Source of the DNA: an uncultured Fulvivirga sp.
GTDB lineage: Bacteria > Bacteroidota > Bacteroidia > Cytophagales > Cyclobacteriaceae
Reading direction: 5' to 3'
Assembly (NCBI GenBank): GCA_947500555.1
Contig: CANMSE010000002.1
Coordinates: 868,001 to 932,000, forward strand
Length of the DNA stretch: 64,000 nt
Below, piece after piece: positions 51,290-60,099 of the stretch (position 1 is its first letter; each line of letters starts with the position of its first letter). The translations under genes were made by a program, and so were the position numbers. The notes under the pieces are model-generated. The model was not told the origin of the DNA. It saw only the letters and a program-made list of their open reading frames with translations, and made no database searches.

Positions 51290-53737
51290 CTATTCCGCAC
51301 TCAATGTCCTTGCTGGATTGGCACTTGCTACTTTCAGACATTGGTACCCAATAGTGATCATAGCAATGATTAGAGTGGCAAAACCTGCCAAAAGAAATGA
51401 GTCTATACCTACCGGAATACGATATTCGAATTCACTCAGCCAACTTTCAGCAAAATAAATCGTCATCGGAACAGAAATAATCAATGCGACCAGAATGATA
51501 ATTATATAACTCCTTGAAAGGAGATATAAAATATTCTTCATTGGAGCTCCCAGTACCTTGCGTACACTTATTTCTTTAATACGAGCATTCATTGTTAGTG
51601 TAGCCAGAGCAAATAAGCCCATGCATCCTATTATCAGAGCAATCGTAGTTGCTGCAGAGACTATCTTACCAAGATTCTGTTCAGATTCGTATTGTTGTTT
51701 CAACCCATCATCCATAAAAGTGTAGTCAAAGGGCTCATCACCATAAACAGTTACCCAGTCACTTTCAATAGCTTCAATTACTTCTTCAAATGCATTTGGA
51801 GCTATTCTTACAACGACCTTTGGAGCAGGATCCGCCTCAATACTGGCAGTAGTGGCTACACTAAAGCCAATTTCTACATTTTGAACTAATATGAGTGGCT
51901 CTATAGTATTATGCAACGAAGCAAAGTGAAAGTCTTTTACAACCCCTATAATCTCATGATCTGCTGCATTAGGATTTGGTATTTTAGCGCCAATGGGATC
52001 ATCTATATCAAACTCTCTTAGAAAGGCCTCATTGACAATTACTCCCCTTCTCTGATCTGACAAATTATCAACCTCAAAATTTCTTCCCATAAGTAATTCC
52101 ATTTTCATCGATGGAATATACCCGGCATCTACCACGTTGACTCTAAACTGTCTTAATTCCTCAGTATCGGGTTCATTCCACCCTAACTGAATCCAACCTT
52201 CAGTTCCAAAATTTTGAGCAGAAATTCCTAAATCCATTATATCTGAATTTGAGGCTAGTTTAGTCTTCAGTAGTTGTGCCCTTTCCATACCCTGACTAAT
52301 ACTTTCCCTCAACCCTCTAGCTCCTGGAGCTCCCACAGGTATGCTTAATACTTGCTCAGCATCAAATCCCAAATTTTTGTTTTGAAGAAAATGTAATTGC
52401 TTCTGCATAAGAACTGTGGTTGACACTAAAAATATGGATAACACAAACTGACCAGTTACCAAAAATAATTTGAAGTAATGCTTTTTACCGCCTTCACCCA
52501 AATTCCCCTTTAAAACTTTTGAAGGTCTAAAAGAAGAAATTACGAAAGCTGGGTACAAGGAGGCCATCAATCCGACAATAAGTGCTAAACCCAAAAAAAT
52601 TAAGACATTGTCCCAGGTTAAGTTCATTTTTAAATTGTTATTAGCAAGTTCATTGAACATTGGTAGTGCCAGTCTTGCTATACCTAAAGCAATGATCAAA
52701 GAGAACAATGCTAATAAAACACCTTCTGAAATAAGTTGTCGACTAAGCTGATTTCTACTGGCTCCCACCACTTTTCTAACTCCGATTTCTTTAGCTCTGG
52801 CTGCAGACTTGCCTACTGATAAGATCATAAAATTGACACAGCCTAACAATAATATCAATAAAGCGATACCCGTTAGAATAAATGTGTATTTGGGATCACT
52901 GACTGTAGCAAAACCTGCTGGAAATTCATTGTTTAGATGTATATCTGTCAGAGGTTGTAAATGAATGCTGAATTGTCGTTCTCTATCTTCTCCCAAAACT
53001 TTATCTACCATAGCTGGCAATTTCGCTTCAAAAGTTGATGGATCAACTCCTTCTTTTAAGAGCACATAGTTAACTCCGCTGATCATATGCCAGGTATTAA
53101 TCATGGGATCAGGATAAACCAGTCTGGCGTTCTCGTCTGAGATTAAAAAATCAAATCTTAAACTACTGTTTGATGGAATTTCATCCAATACCGCTCTTAC
53201 GGTAAAAGATTTATTCTCTTCACCGAGTGTCATCCTCAACTGTTCACCTACAGCATTAGAGGTTCCGAAATATTTTTCTGCAATAGCTTTAGTAATGACA
53301 ACATCATCTAATCCATTTAATACCTTATTGGTTGAACCAGAAAGAATAGGATAATCAAATATGGTAAAAAACCCCTCAGAGACCATAGTAATGGTCTCAG
53401 CAAAGTTTTGTTCCTCATACTCCACTTGTTGACTGAATGAGCTTAATGTTGAGTAGGCTTCAAGCTCATCATAATCGGCAGCCATTAGTCGGGTCATATT
53501 ATATGGCGTATAAACCTGGGTTTGCAGCCCCTGACCGCGAGATTCTACCAAATCATAAATACGATAAATTCTGTCTTTTTTTGAATGGAATTGATCAAAA
53601 GTCCACTCATTTTTCACAAATAAAATAATGATGATACAGCAAGCAATACCAACCGCCAAACTGCCAATATTGATTAGTGAGGTAAGTTTTGACTTTGAAA
53701 ATGTTCTTAGCGCAATTTTAAAATAGTTCTTGACCAT
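51290..53737 (-). CDS. MacB/FtsX-type ABC transporter permease
   Basis: 815 residues from the ATG at 53737, which starts the family-typical MVKNYFKIALRTF; an upstream in-frame ATG at 53773 adds 12 residues and is less likely. It has MacB_PCD periplasmic domains (after TM1, about 20-40, and in the second half) and two FtsX domains, each with about three helices around LALIVGLMASLYPAFVIS and IALIIGCMGLFALATLTM, ending ASANPARTLSAE. There is no ATPase domain; the ATPase partner is elsewhere. This two-copy FtsX layout is common in Bacteroidota macrolide/lipoprotein-type exporters. Monocistronic, divergent from comB-like gene. Confidence 0.92.
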   Translation of the reverse strand: MVKNYFKIALRTFSKSKLTSLINIGSLAVGIACCIIIILFVKNEWTFDQFHSKKDRIYRIYDLVESRGQGLQTQVYTPYNMTRLMAADYDELEAYSTLSSFSQQVEYEEQNFAETITMVSEGFFTIFDYPILSGSTNKVLNGLDDVVITKAIAEKYFGTSNAVGEQLRMTLGEENKSFTVRAVLDEIPSNSSLRFDFLISDENARLVYPDPMINTWHMISGVNYVLLKEGVDPSTFEAKLPAMVDKVLGEDRERQFSIHLQPLTDIHLNNEFPAGFATVSDPKYTFILTGIALLILLLGCVNFMILSVGKSAARAKEIGVRKVVGASRNQLSRQLISEGVLLALFSLIIALGIARLALPMFNELANNNLKMNLTWDNVLIFLGLALIVGLMASLYPAFVISSFRPSKVLKGNLGEGGKKHYFKLFLVTGQFVLSIFLVSTTVLMQKQLHFLQNKNLGFDAEQVLSIPVGAPGARGLRESISQGMERAQLLKTKLASNSDIMDLGISAQNFGTEGWIQLGWNEPDTEELRQFRVNVVDAGYIPSMKMELLMGRNFEVDNLSDQRRGVIVNEAFLREFDIDDPIGAKIPNPNAADHEIIGVVKDFHFASLHNTIEPLILVQNVEIGFSVATTASIEADPAPKVVVRIAPNAFEEVIEAIESDWVTVYGDEPFDYTFMDDGLKQQYESEQNLGKIVSAATTIALIIGCMGLFALATLTMNARIKEISVRKVLGAPMKNILYLLSRSYIIIILVALIISVPMTIYFAESWLSEFEYRIPVGIDSFLLAGFATLIIAMITIGYQCLKVASANPARTLSAE

Positions 53738-53882
53738 GAGTGTTGTTGTTTGAGTTTGTTGACTATGAGTCATACAATTATACTTTTATCCTTCATCCTC
53801 ATTTCGTTATCAGTGTTAAAAGAAGTTAAATGACTATAAAGTGTACTTTTAGTAATATTGCATCCTTAACCAAATTGCCTGT

Positions 53883-54584
53883 ATGAAAACTGTTGATGTT
53901 TGTCTAAGCCCGGACCTTATCCATTTATATGATGTGACTGATAAAGTAGTTGTTGTTGTCGACATACTCAGAGCTACTTCATGTATGACAACGGGATTGG
54001 CTAATGGAGTAAAAAGTATAACACCCTTTGAAAATCTTGAGCGTTGTGAGCAAATGAAAAGTCGGGGTTATCTGATAGCCGGTGAACGAAATGGTCAGAA
54101 AGTAGATGGATTTGATTTAGGCAATTCTCCTTTTGACTATATGAAAGATCATGTGAAAGGTGAAAGGGTGGCTGTCACCACAACAAATGGTACTGTAGCT
54201 ATCGAAAAGTCACGAAAGGCTATTGAAGTGGTCATTGGCTCTTTCCTCAATATCTCCACCGTAGCCAATCATTTAAAAAATCAACAGCAAAGTGTACTTA
54301 TTCTTTGTGCTGGCTGGAAAGGTAAAGTCAATCTTGAGGATTCATTATTTGCCGGTGCATTGGTTGATCTTATTCTTGGAGATTTTGATTATGAAACAGA
54401 TGCACCCCTTTTGGCAAGAGCCAGCTATTTAAATATGAAAGACGATTTACTTCGTCAAATTCAACAGTCCTCTCATGCGCGTAGATTAAATAAATTAGAT
54501 ATTGTGATGGATATTGCCTTTTGCCTTAAGCGAGATGAATATGATATCTTACCTAGGTTAGTGGAAGGTGAGTTGACTATCTAA
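53883..54584 (+). CDS. comB: 2-phosphosulfolactate phosphatase family (ComB)
   Basis: 233 residues. VVVVVDILRATSCMTTGLANG (about 21-41) with IAGERNG and GNSPFDYM are the ComB-family landmarks; a metal-binding Asp lies in VDILRAT, and Cys in LILCAGWKGKVNLED. ComB hydrolyses 2-phosphosulfolactate to sulfolactate in coenzyme M synthesis in methanogens; in bacteria the family has been linked to sulfolactate or sulfonate metabolism, and its role is less certain. Cytosolic. Its stop overlaps the convergent DUF4393-like gene by 4 bases (CTAA). Confidence 0.88.
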   Translation: MKTVDVCLSPDLIHLYDVTDKVVVVVDILRATSCMTTGLANGVKSITPFENLERCEQMKSRGYLIAGERNGQKVDGFDLGNSPFDYMKDHVKGERVAVTTTNGTVAIEKSRKAIEVVIGSFLNISTVANHLKNQQQSVLILCAGWKGKVNLEDSLFAGALVDLILGDFDYETDAPLLARASYLNMKDDLLRQIQQSSHARRLNKLDIVMDIAFCLKRDEYDILPRLVEGELTI

Positions 54585-55177
54585 TTTTCAGAGGGTTCTT
54601 GGGTAGTGACTAAGGAAATAAACATTTTGCCTAATTCAGTTAATACAAGAAAATTAGGAAGACTCCTTTTTTTGCTATTATAGTTTTTATAGTCTACTAT
54701 ACCAAGCCTTTTAAGATTATCAATTGCTACTTTAGTATTTAAATCACCTGAATATTTTTTACTTGTTAAATCCATACATACAGAACTATTTACATTAAGA
54801 TTACAAATAAGGGTTGCTTCTAATGGGCCAAATTGTTTTAATATAGATATTGCAATAGGATTCAAATCATACTCTTCATTAAGATCGGTGCTTTTTGCCA
54901 AAAGTATAGTCCATAACTCAAATATCTTCTCATCTTCTTCATATGAGATTTCTTCAAATACCTGGGAGATATATTTAACTCTAATTTTTTTTGGTTCTGT
55001 AATGCCTTTTTTTAGATGATACTGATGAACATTTTGGACCAATTTTATCCTATTCTTATCTCTAATAACTGCTAGTTTATCTCCAATAAGCCCACCTATT
55101 TGTTCTAATGAAGGTTTCATCAATAAATCTAAATATTCTTTGGCAGCATTAGCTACTATCTCTAATTCAGTTATCAT
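54581..55177 (-). CDS. DUF4393/Abi-alpha-like protein (candidate phage-defence gene)
   Basis: 198 residues, cytosolic. The N-terminal pattern AKEYLDLLMKPSLEQIGGLIGDKLAVIR (about 12-39), the NVHQYHLKKGITEPKKIRVKYISQVFEEISYEEDE segment (about 49-83) and FELWTILLAKST (about 86-97) resemble DUF4393, now called Abi_alpha in Pfam, a family linked to abortive infection. The C-terminal half looks like a winged-helix-type segment (LKRLGIVDYK, LTELGKMFIS). No partner gene is adjacent: it is a lone gene between comB and padR. The family call is from memory of the profile; function is inferred. Confidence 0.65.
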   Translation of the reverse strand: MITELEIVANAAKEYLDLLMKPSLEQIGGLIGDKLAVIRDKNRIKLVQNVHQYHLKKGITEPKKIRVKYISQVFEEISYEEDEKIFELWTILLAKSTDLNEEYDLNPIAISILKQFGPLEATLICNLNVNSSVCMDLTSKKYSGDLNTKVAIDNLKRLGIVDYKNYNSKKRSLPNFLVLTELGKMFISLVTTQEPSEN

Positions 55178-55237
55178 TATCTGTATTTAATATATACAAT
55201 TCCAAAAAAAGAATTTAAGTTCTAAGCAATACAGAAT

Positions 55238-55267
55238 TAATTAGTTCTTAAAAATAGAAACTAATTA
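55238..55267. promoter_or_regulatory. Candidate PadR operator (inverted repeat)
   Basis: TAATTAGTT (55238-55246) and AACTAATTA (55259-55267) are a perfect 9-bp inverted repeat, centres 21 bases (two helical turns) apart, just upstream of the padR -7 element. This position suits autorepression by the dimeric PadR protein. AT-rich composition makes chance occurrence possible. Confidence 0.6.
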
Positions 55268-55279
55268 TCAAGTCCTCCG

Positions 55280-55287
55280 TATCCTTG
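55280..55287 (+). promoter_or_regulatory. Candidate -7 element of padR, 4 bases before the ATG
   Basis: TATCCTTG matches TAnnTTTG with one mismatch and ends 4 bases before the ATG at 55292. It adds to the short-leader genes of this window. Confidence 0.4.
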
Positions 55288-55291
55288 AACT

Positions 55292-55621
55292 ATGAAAGGA
55301 TTTATCGGAGAGTTTGAAGAACTGGTTTTACTTACCATTGCCACCCTTGGTGATGACGCCTATGGTGTTTCCATCAGGGAGCAGATTGAAAAACGTGCTA
55401 ATAGAACCATTAGTATTGGAGCATTGCATTCTACTATCTCAAGACTTGAGGACAAAGGTTATCTTACTTCATTTCTAGGTGGAGCTACTGCTGAAAGAGG
55501 AGGACGAAAGAAACGTTATTTCGAGCTAACTGCTGATGCTAAATCTGCATTAACGGCTATGAAGGAACTGCGTGAATCTTTATGGAATGAATCTCAGGTT
55601 AACCTCGGTCTTTCAAAATGA
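55292..55621 (+). CDS. PadR family transcriptional regulator
   Basis: 109 residues, typical for the short PadR type. Winged helix: EELVLLTIATLGDDAYGVSIREQIEKR (about 8-34), SIGALHSTISRLEDKGYLTS, then the wing with TAERGGRKKRYFELTADAKSAL (about 68-90). It starts the operon with an FtsX permease (4-base ATGA overlap), the usual arrangement of PadR regulators that control an adjacent ABC exporter. The inverted repeat upstream may be its own operator. Confidence 0.94.
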   Translation: MKGFIGEFEELVLLTIATLGDDAYGVSIREQIEKRANRTISIGALHSTISRLEDKGYLTSFLGGATAERGGRKKRYFELTADAKSALTAMKELRESLWNESQVNLGLSK

Positions 55622-58245
55622 GTTCAAAGCCAACATATCCTCCACAATTAGCAAAATGGCTGCTTAATCAGTTCTGTAAAGCAGAATACACAGAAGATAT
55701 CTTAGGTGATATGGAGGAAGAATTTATTCTCAACACTAATGAATACTCTTCCTTTAAAGCTAAAACTCAATACTGGAAAGACTCATTAAGTCTACTTTTC
55801 TCATACGCTTTGGTCAAGCGTAAAAAGAACCATTCAATACACCCATTTTCAAAAACTCAAAATAACATTCCCATGCTAAAAAATTATTTTAAGGTAGCTT
55901 TTAGAAGTCTCAAAAAACAACCCTTATTTACCATTATCAATATTTTAGGTCTGTCAGCAGGTATGTCCATTGGCCTGCTTTTTATTGCTATGATATCATT
56001 CATAAATACCTATGACGACTTTCATGAAAATAAAAAGCAACTCTATAGAGTTGTTTCTAAAACAGATGATAAAGTTCGTACAAGATTGTATGCCTCTGCA
56101 CCAGCTCCTCTTGCACGTATTTTAAAGGATAATCATGCAGGGTTTGGTGAGACAACCAGAATAAATAAGTCTTTGTATGGAGAAGCTGAATTTCTGGGTA
56201 AGAGGATTCCGCTAAATGGACTCTTTGTTGATGATAATTTTCTTGACGTATTCACATTTGAGTTACTTGAAGGTGACAAATCATTAAAGAATCCTCATGG
56301 TATTTTGATCACAGAATCATATGCCACCAAGCTATTTTCAGATAAAGATCCTATAGGTCAAACGATCAGCCTCGGTAATATGGGTGAGTACATTGTAAAC
56401 GGTATTTTAAAAGATGTTCCCAATAACTCTCACATGTGGTTTGAGGCTCTTTTACCTTACCAAACTCTTATCAACCTTACTGAAAAAGGTAAAATTTACA
56501 CTAATCTTAATGATTGGAAGTATTTCGATGATAACTACACCTACATGCTGCTTCCTGAAAAAACAAACATTGAAGCATTATCAACTACCTTAAACCAAAT
56601 TGGAGAAGATAATTATAAAAGAATAGACCAATTCGCTGCTTCATTTAAAATCCAACATTTAGATGAGGTGCCTCTGGGAAGTGATACCAGAAACGAACTT
56701 GGTACGGCATGGGGCACGGAAATTTATTTTATAAGTGTACTTGTCACGTTGTTAATACTTTTACCCGCTTGTTTTAACTATGCCAATATTTCTACTGCCA
56801 AGGCACTTCACAGAGCAAAAGAGATTGGAATGAGGAAAGTTGTTGGCGGAGTTAAAAAACAAATTTTTCTTCAATTTCTTCTCGAGACCATTATTATCTC
56901 CTTAATTTCATTGATAGGTGCCTTCTTTATCTTCTCAATGATTCGATATGAATTTCAAGCATTGCTCACCTATGGAAAGTCTCTTGATTTTCAAATTACA
57001 CCGACAATTATAATTTACGCTATAGCCTTTGCATCTTCCACAGGCATCATGGCAGGAATTTTCCCCGCAATACACTTTGCAAGAATCAAGCCTATAACGG
57101 CTTTGAAAAAGACAGCAAAATCACATGTTTTAGGTAAAGTCAGTATACAAAAAACTTTATTAGTCGTTCAATTTGCTCTTTCCTTTGGGTTTATAATGGG
57201 AGTGGTGGTGATATTAGACCAATATCGCACCATATTAAACTATGACCTGGGGTTTGAACAAGAGAATCTGTTAGATATTCCTTTGCAAAATGCAGACTCT
57301 GAATTAGTCAGAGCAAGTTTGGACAAGCTTGCAGCTGTTCAACAAGTTTCTATGTCATCGGATATATTAGGGGTTAATTCCAATAATCGTATTTGGTTAC
57401 CAAATAAAGAGGACTCAATGAGTGTTACTCAAATGTTCATTGACCATAATTACTTAAAAAACCTGGAAGTTGATTTAGTTGCGGGAAGTAGTTTCGAACA
57501 ATCACTGGCTTCCAATGAACAGTTTACAATTGTAAATGAAGACTTTATTCTTAAAAAAGGATTTAGCAACCCTAATCAAGCCATTGGCGAGTTTGTGAAA
57601 ATAAATGACAGTACTGATCTACGAATTATCGGGGTAGTTAAAAACTTTCACTTTCAAAATCTATCTCAAAAAATTGATCCGCTCATTTTAAGAAATAATC
57701 CTAACAATTTTTATTATGCTAACGTGAAAATTATCTCTAATGATGTAAGCAGAACAATAACCGAAATAGAATTAGAATGGAATAAGCTAAGTGATCAAAA
57801 ATTTGAAGCTCAGTTTTTCTCTGACGAAATTGACGAGGCATTTGACATCTTTTCGACTCTTTTAAAAATCTTTGGCTTTCTTGGTTTTCTCGCCATCACA
57901 GTTTCTTGCTTAGGGTTATTAGGCATGGTCGTTTTTAGTACTCAGTCAAGAGCAAAGGAAGTAGGAATAAGAAAAGTAATGGGCGCACCAATAACCAGTA
58001 TTACCTATCTACTAACCAAAGATTTTTTTAAGCTTATGATTATTGGGTCTCTTATTTCAATTCCTATCTCATATATATTGTATTCTGTTATTATCTCAAG
58101 GCAAAATGTTTACTCCGATGGTATTGGTATAATGCCTGTTGTAACGAGTCTGATGATATTAATGATCTTAGGATTGCTCACAGTATCATCAGAGACTTGG
58201 AAAGTAGCAAGTTCTAATCCAACCGATACGTTGAGACACGAATAA
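55618..58245 (+). CDS. FtsX-type ABC permease with N-terminal permease-prefix domain
   Basis: 875 residues. The first 85 residues (PPQLAKWLLNQFCKAEYTEDILGDMEEEF) form the prefix domain found on permeases partnered with PadR regulators; the MacB/FtsX part starts near residue 86 (MLKNYFKVAFRSLKKQP). It has MacB_PCD periplasmic domains and two FtsX halves (NYANISTAKALHRAKEIGMRKVVGG; TQSRAKEVGIRKVMGAP), with about eight membrane helices, ending SSNPTDTLRHE. No ATPase is in the operon. The stop is 2 bases before the convergent MazG-like gene, and its terminator lies inside that gene. Confidence 0.93.
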   Translation: MSSKPTYPPQLAKWLLNQFCKAEYTEDILGDMEEEFILNTNEYSSFKAKTQYWKDSLSLLFSYALVKRKKNHSIHPFSKTQNNIPMLKNYFKVAFRSLKKQPLFTIINILGLSAGMSIGLLFIAMISFINTYDDFHENKKQLYRVVSKTDDKVRTRLYASAPAPLARILKDNHAGFGETTRINKSLYGEAEFLGKRIPLNGLFVDDNFLDVFTFELLEGDKSLKNPHGILITESYATKLFSDKDPIGQTISLGNMGEYIVNGILKDVPNNSHMWFEALLPYQTLINLTEKGKIYTNLNDWKYFDDNYTYMLLPEKTNIEALSTTLNQIGEDNYKRIDQFAASFKIQHLDEVPLGSDTRNELGTAWGTEIYFISVLVTLLILLPACFNYANISTAKALHRAKEIGMRKVVGGVKKQIFLQFLLETIIISLISLIGAFFIFSMIRYEFQALLTYGKSLDFQITPTIIIYAIAFASSTGIMAGIFPAIHFARIKPITALKKTAKSHVLGKVSIQKTLLVVQFALSFGFIMGVVVILDQYRTILNYDLGFEQENLLDIPLQNADSELVRASLDKLAAVQQVSMSSDILGVNSNNRIWLPNKEDSMSVTQMFIDHNYLKNLEVDLVAGSSFEQSLASNEQFTIVNEDFILKKGFSNPNQAIGEFVKINDSTDLRIIGVVKNFHFQNLSQKIDPLILRNNPNNFYYANVKIISNDVSRTITEIELEWNKLSDQKFEAQFFSDEIDEAFDIFSTLLKIFGFLGFLAITVSCLGLLGMVVFSTQSRAKEVGIRKVMGAPITSITYLLTKDFFKLMIIGSLISIPISYILYSVIISRQNVYSDGIGIMPVVTSLMILMILGLLTVSSETWKVASSNPTDTLRHE

Positions 58246-58247
58246 AT

Positions 58248-58574
58248 TCATTTCAGCTTATCATTACTAATATGACGGTCCGAATCACGGGCCGTCTTTT
58301 TTTCAAAGTTCTTTTCGAGGGCTTCAGTTAGATTCACCCCTGTTTGATTTGCCAAACAAATAAGCACCCAAAGTACGTCAGCCATTTCATCCCCAAGGTC
58401 TTTGTCTTTATCAGATTCTTTCTCTGATTGTTCCCCATATCTTCTGGACATGATTCTGGCTAACTCCCCTACTTCCTCCGTAAGAATAGTCATATTGGTG
58501 AGTTCATTGAAATAGCGTACTCCAATGGTTTTTATCCATTCATCAACTTTAGCCTGGGCTTCATCTATGGTCAT
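58248..58574 (-). CDS. MazG-like nucleotide pyrophosphohydrolase
   Basis: 108 residues. All-alpha NTP-PPase: ILTEEVGELARIMSRRYGEQ (about 30-49) with the EEVGE metal motif and DLGDEMADVLWVLICLAN (about 60-77) with the second acidic set. Such short enzymes resemble MazG-like or dUTPase-like pyrophosphohydrolases that clean up noncanonical NTPs. It is the last gene of a minus-strand operon (hypothetical-YkvA-TIP30-dtd-mazG), 6 bases after dtd. Its 3' coding end contains the terminator of the opposite-strand permease operon. Confidence 0.9.
   Translation of the reverse strand: MTIDEAQAKVDEWIKTIGVRYFNELTNMTILTEEVGELARIMSRRYGEQSEKESDKDKDLGDEMADVLWVLICLANQTGVNLTEALEKNFEKKTARDSDRHISNDKLK
58274..58303 (+). 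terminator. Intrinsic terminator of the PadR-permease operon, inside the mazG-like gene
   Basis: GACGGTCCG (58274-58282) pairs with CGGGCCGTC (58288-58296), 9 pairs including one G-U, 5-base loop, followed by seven T (58297-58303). On the + strand it follows the permease stop by 28 bases. The whole hairpin is coding sequence of the convergent mazG-like gene. Confidence 0.88.
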
Positions 58575-58580
58575 TTGCTA

Positions 58581-59033
58581 TTATTTTTTGTCTTTGGAAT
58601 CAATAATTATAGTAACAGGGCCATCATTCACTAAACCTACTTTCATATCTGCTCCAAACTCTCCTGTGGCAATTGACTTTCCTAAACTCTTTTCTAACAC
58701 TTCAATAAATCTTTCGTAAATCGGGATAGCAATATCAGGTTTAGCTGCCCTCAAATAAGAAGGCCGATTCCCCTTTTTAGTACTGGCATGTAAAGTAAAC
58801 TGACTAATGAGCAGAATGTCACCACTAACATCACGTACGCTTTTGTTCATTACCTGATTCTCATCATTGAAGATTCTAAGGTTTACGATTTTTTTTGTTA
58901 ACCAATCAATATCTTCTGAAATATCAGCTTCCTCGATACCAAGCAGGATCATCAACCCAAGCTCAATTTGACCCTTTAAACTTTGGTCAATTATTACCGA
59001 AGCCTCAGAAACTCGTTGTATTACTGCAATCAT
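58581..59033 (-). CDS. dtd: D-aminoacyl-tRNA deacylase
   Basis: 150 residues, normal size. RVSEASVIID at the start, LLISQFTLHAST (about 73-84) with the catalytic Thr region, KGNRPSYLRAAKP and the Gly-cis-Pro motif GPVTIIID near the C-terminus are the DTD hallmarks. It cleaves D-amino acids (and Gly) from mischarged tRNAs in the cytosol. Overlaps the upstream TIP30-like gene by 4 bases and is followed by the MazG-like gene. Confidence 0.95.
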   Translation of the reverse strand: MIAVIQRVSEASVIIDQSLKGQIELGLMILLGIEEADISEDIDWLTKKIVNLRIFNDENQVMNKSVRDVSGDILLISQFTLHASTKKGNRPSYLRAAKPDIAIPIYERFIEVLEKSLGKSIATGEFGADMKVGLVNDGPVTIIIDSKDKK

Positions 59034-59689
59034 GCCTGATACTTTTGCATTTCTGCTGATTCATGAATAAAGTAGCCACTTTCACTTTTCTGAGCATTAG
59101 CGAACATAGCTTTAGCTACTTTAGCTGAATGAATGCCACGATATTTTTTCAATGGTCCAACCATGAGAAAACCAATGGCTTTTGCGAAATAAATACCCAG
59201 CTTCTCACCAAACCTAAACTCTTTTCTATCGCCAAAAAGTAATGAAGGACGGTAAATATGGTATTCATCAAAGCCAATGGAATTGATAGACTCCTCTATT
59301 TCGCCTTTTACCTTATTGTAAAACACACTCGAACTAGGATCAGCACCCAAAGCAGAAACAATATGATAACCGTTTGCACCCTTATTCTTAGAAAGTTGTG
59401 CTACTCTTAACGGGTATTCATAATCGACTTGTCGAAAAGCTTCCTTACTTCCAGCTGTTTTCATTGTTGTTCCCAAACAGCAAAAAATATCATCCGCTTC
59501 CCAAAAATCGGCCTCCGGGTTTAAGCTCTCGAAATTTACCACCTCCACTTTAACTTTAGGTTGAGGATAATCAATATTTCTTCTTGATAGAACGGTTATT
59601 TGACTGTATTTATCAGACTCTGCAAGTAGTCCTAAAAGCTGCTCTCCTATAAGTCCGGTAGCTCCGACTATCAGCGCTTTCTTAGGCAT
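59030..59689 (-). CDS. NAD(P)H-binding oxidoreductase, HTATIP2/TIP30-like
   Basis: 219 residues from the ATG at 59689 (TTG two codons upstream). Rossmann NAD(P)-binding motif KALIVGATGLIGEQLL (about 3-18), then DIFCCLGTTMKTAGSKEAF and the YNKVKGEIEE catalytic-type Tyr-x-x-x-Lys, followed by YRPSLLFGDRKE. This is the atypical SDR family of TIP30/HTATIP2; substrate unknown. Overlaps the YkvA-like gene end by 8 bases and dtd by 4. Confidence 0.9.
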   Translation of the reverse strand: MPKKALIVGATGLIGEQLLGLLAESDKYSQITVLSRRNIDYPQPKVKVEVVNFESLNPEADFWEADDIFCCLGTTMKTAGSKEAFRQVDYEYPLRVAQLSKNKGANGYHIVSALGADPSSSVFYNKVKGEIEESINSIGFDEYHIYRPSLLFGDRKEFRFGEKLGIYFAKAIGFLMVGPLKKYRGIHSAKVAKAMFANAQKSESGYFIHESAEMQKYQA

Positions 59690-60089
59690 TTTCAAAACCC
59701 TCTTCCCAGGCGATAAACTTATCTATTTCCTCCTGCAATTTGTTGTAAACCCAAAGTACCACGGTAAAATCATCAAGCAAACCTGTAATAGGTATAAAAT
59801 CCGGAACCAAATCAAGCGGAGTGACAAAATAAATCAATGCCGCCAGCATTAACAGGATATTTTTAGTTTCAATGTCTCGATAGCTTCCTTTGGCATAAGC
59901 CTTGACCATTCTTAAAAAAACTTTAAGTCGTATCACCAGCTTACTAGAACTAACCGTACTCACATCAATTTCTGATAACTTCTCTTTGGAGTTATCAAAT
60001 AGTTGCTTCAATCGCTGATTATTTTCAATCAGGCTAGTAGCTTTTAACTTGGCTCTTTCAAAAAATTTATTGCCTTCTACATTTTTCAT
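59682..60089 (-). CDS. YkvA/DUF1232 family membrane protein
   Basis: 135 residues. DUF1232 core: LMLAALIYFVTPLDLVPDFIPITGLLDDFTVVLWVYNKL (about 84-122), with the DLVPDFIP signature. A basic helical N-terminus (FFERAKLKATSLIENNQRLK) precedes it. The function of YkvA proteins is unknown. Part of the mazG-dtd operon; 10 bases after the hypothetical gene upstream. Confidence 0.88.
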   Translation of the reverse strand: MKNVEGNKFFERAKLKATSLIENNQRLKQLFDNSKEKLSEIDVSTVSSSKLVIRLKVFLRMVKAYAKGSYRDIETKNILLMLAALIYFVTPLDLVPDFIPITGLLDDFTVVLWVYNKLQEEIDKFIAWEEGFENA

Positions 60090-60099
60090 AGACCACTTA

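Noticed and set aside
53737..53773. Extended start (53773) of the MacB-type permease
   Set aside because: The Met at 53737 begins the standard MVKNYFKIALR pattern; the added 12 residues are Gln/Thr-rich and uncharacteristic.
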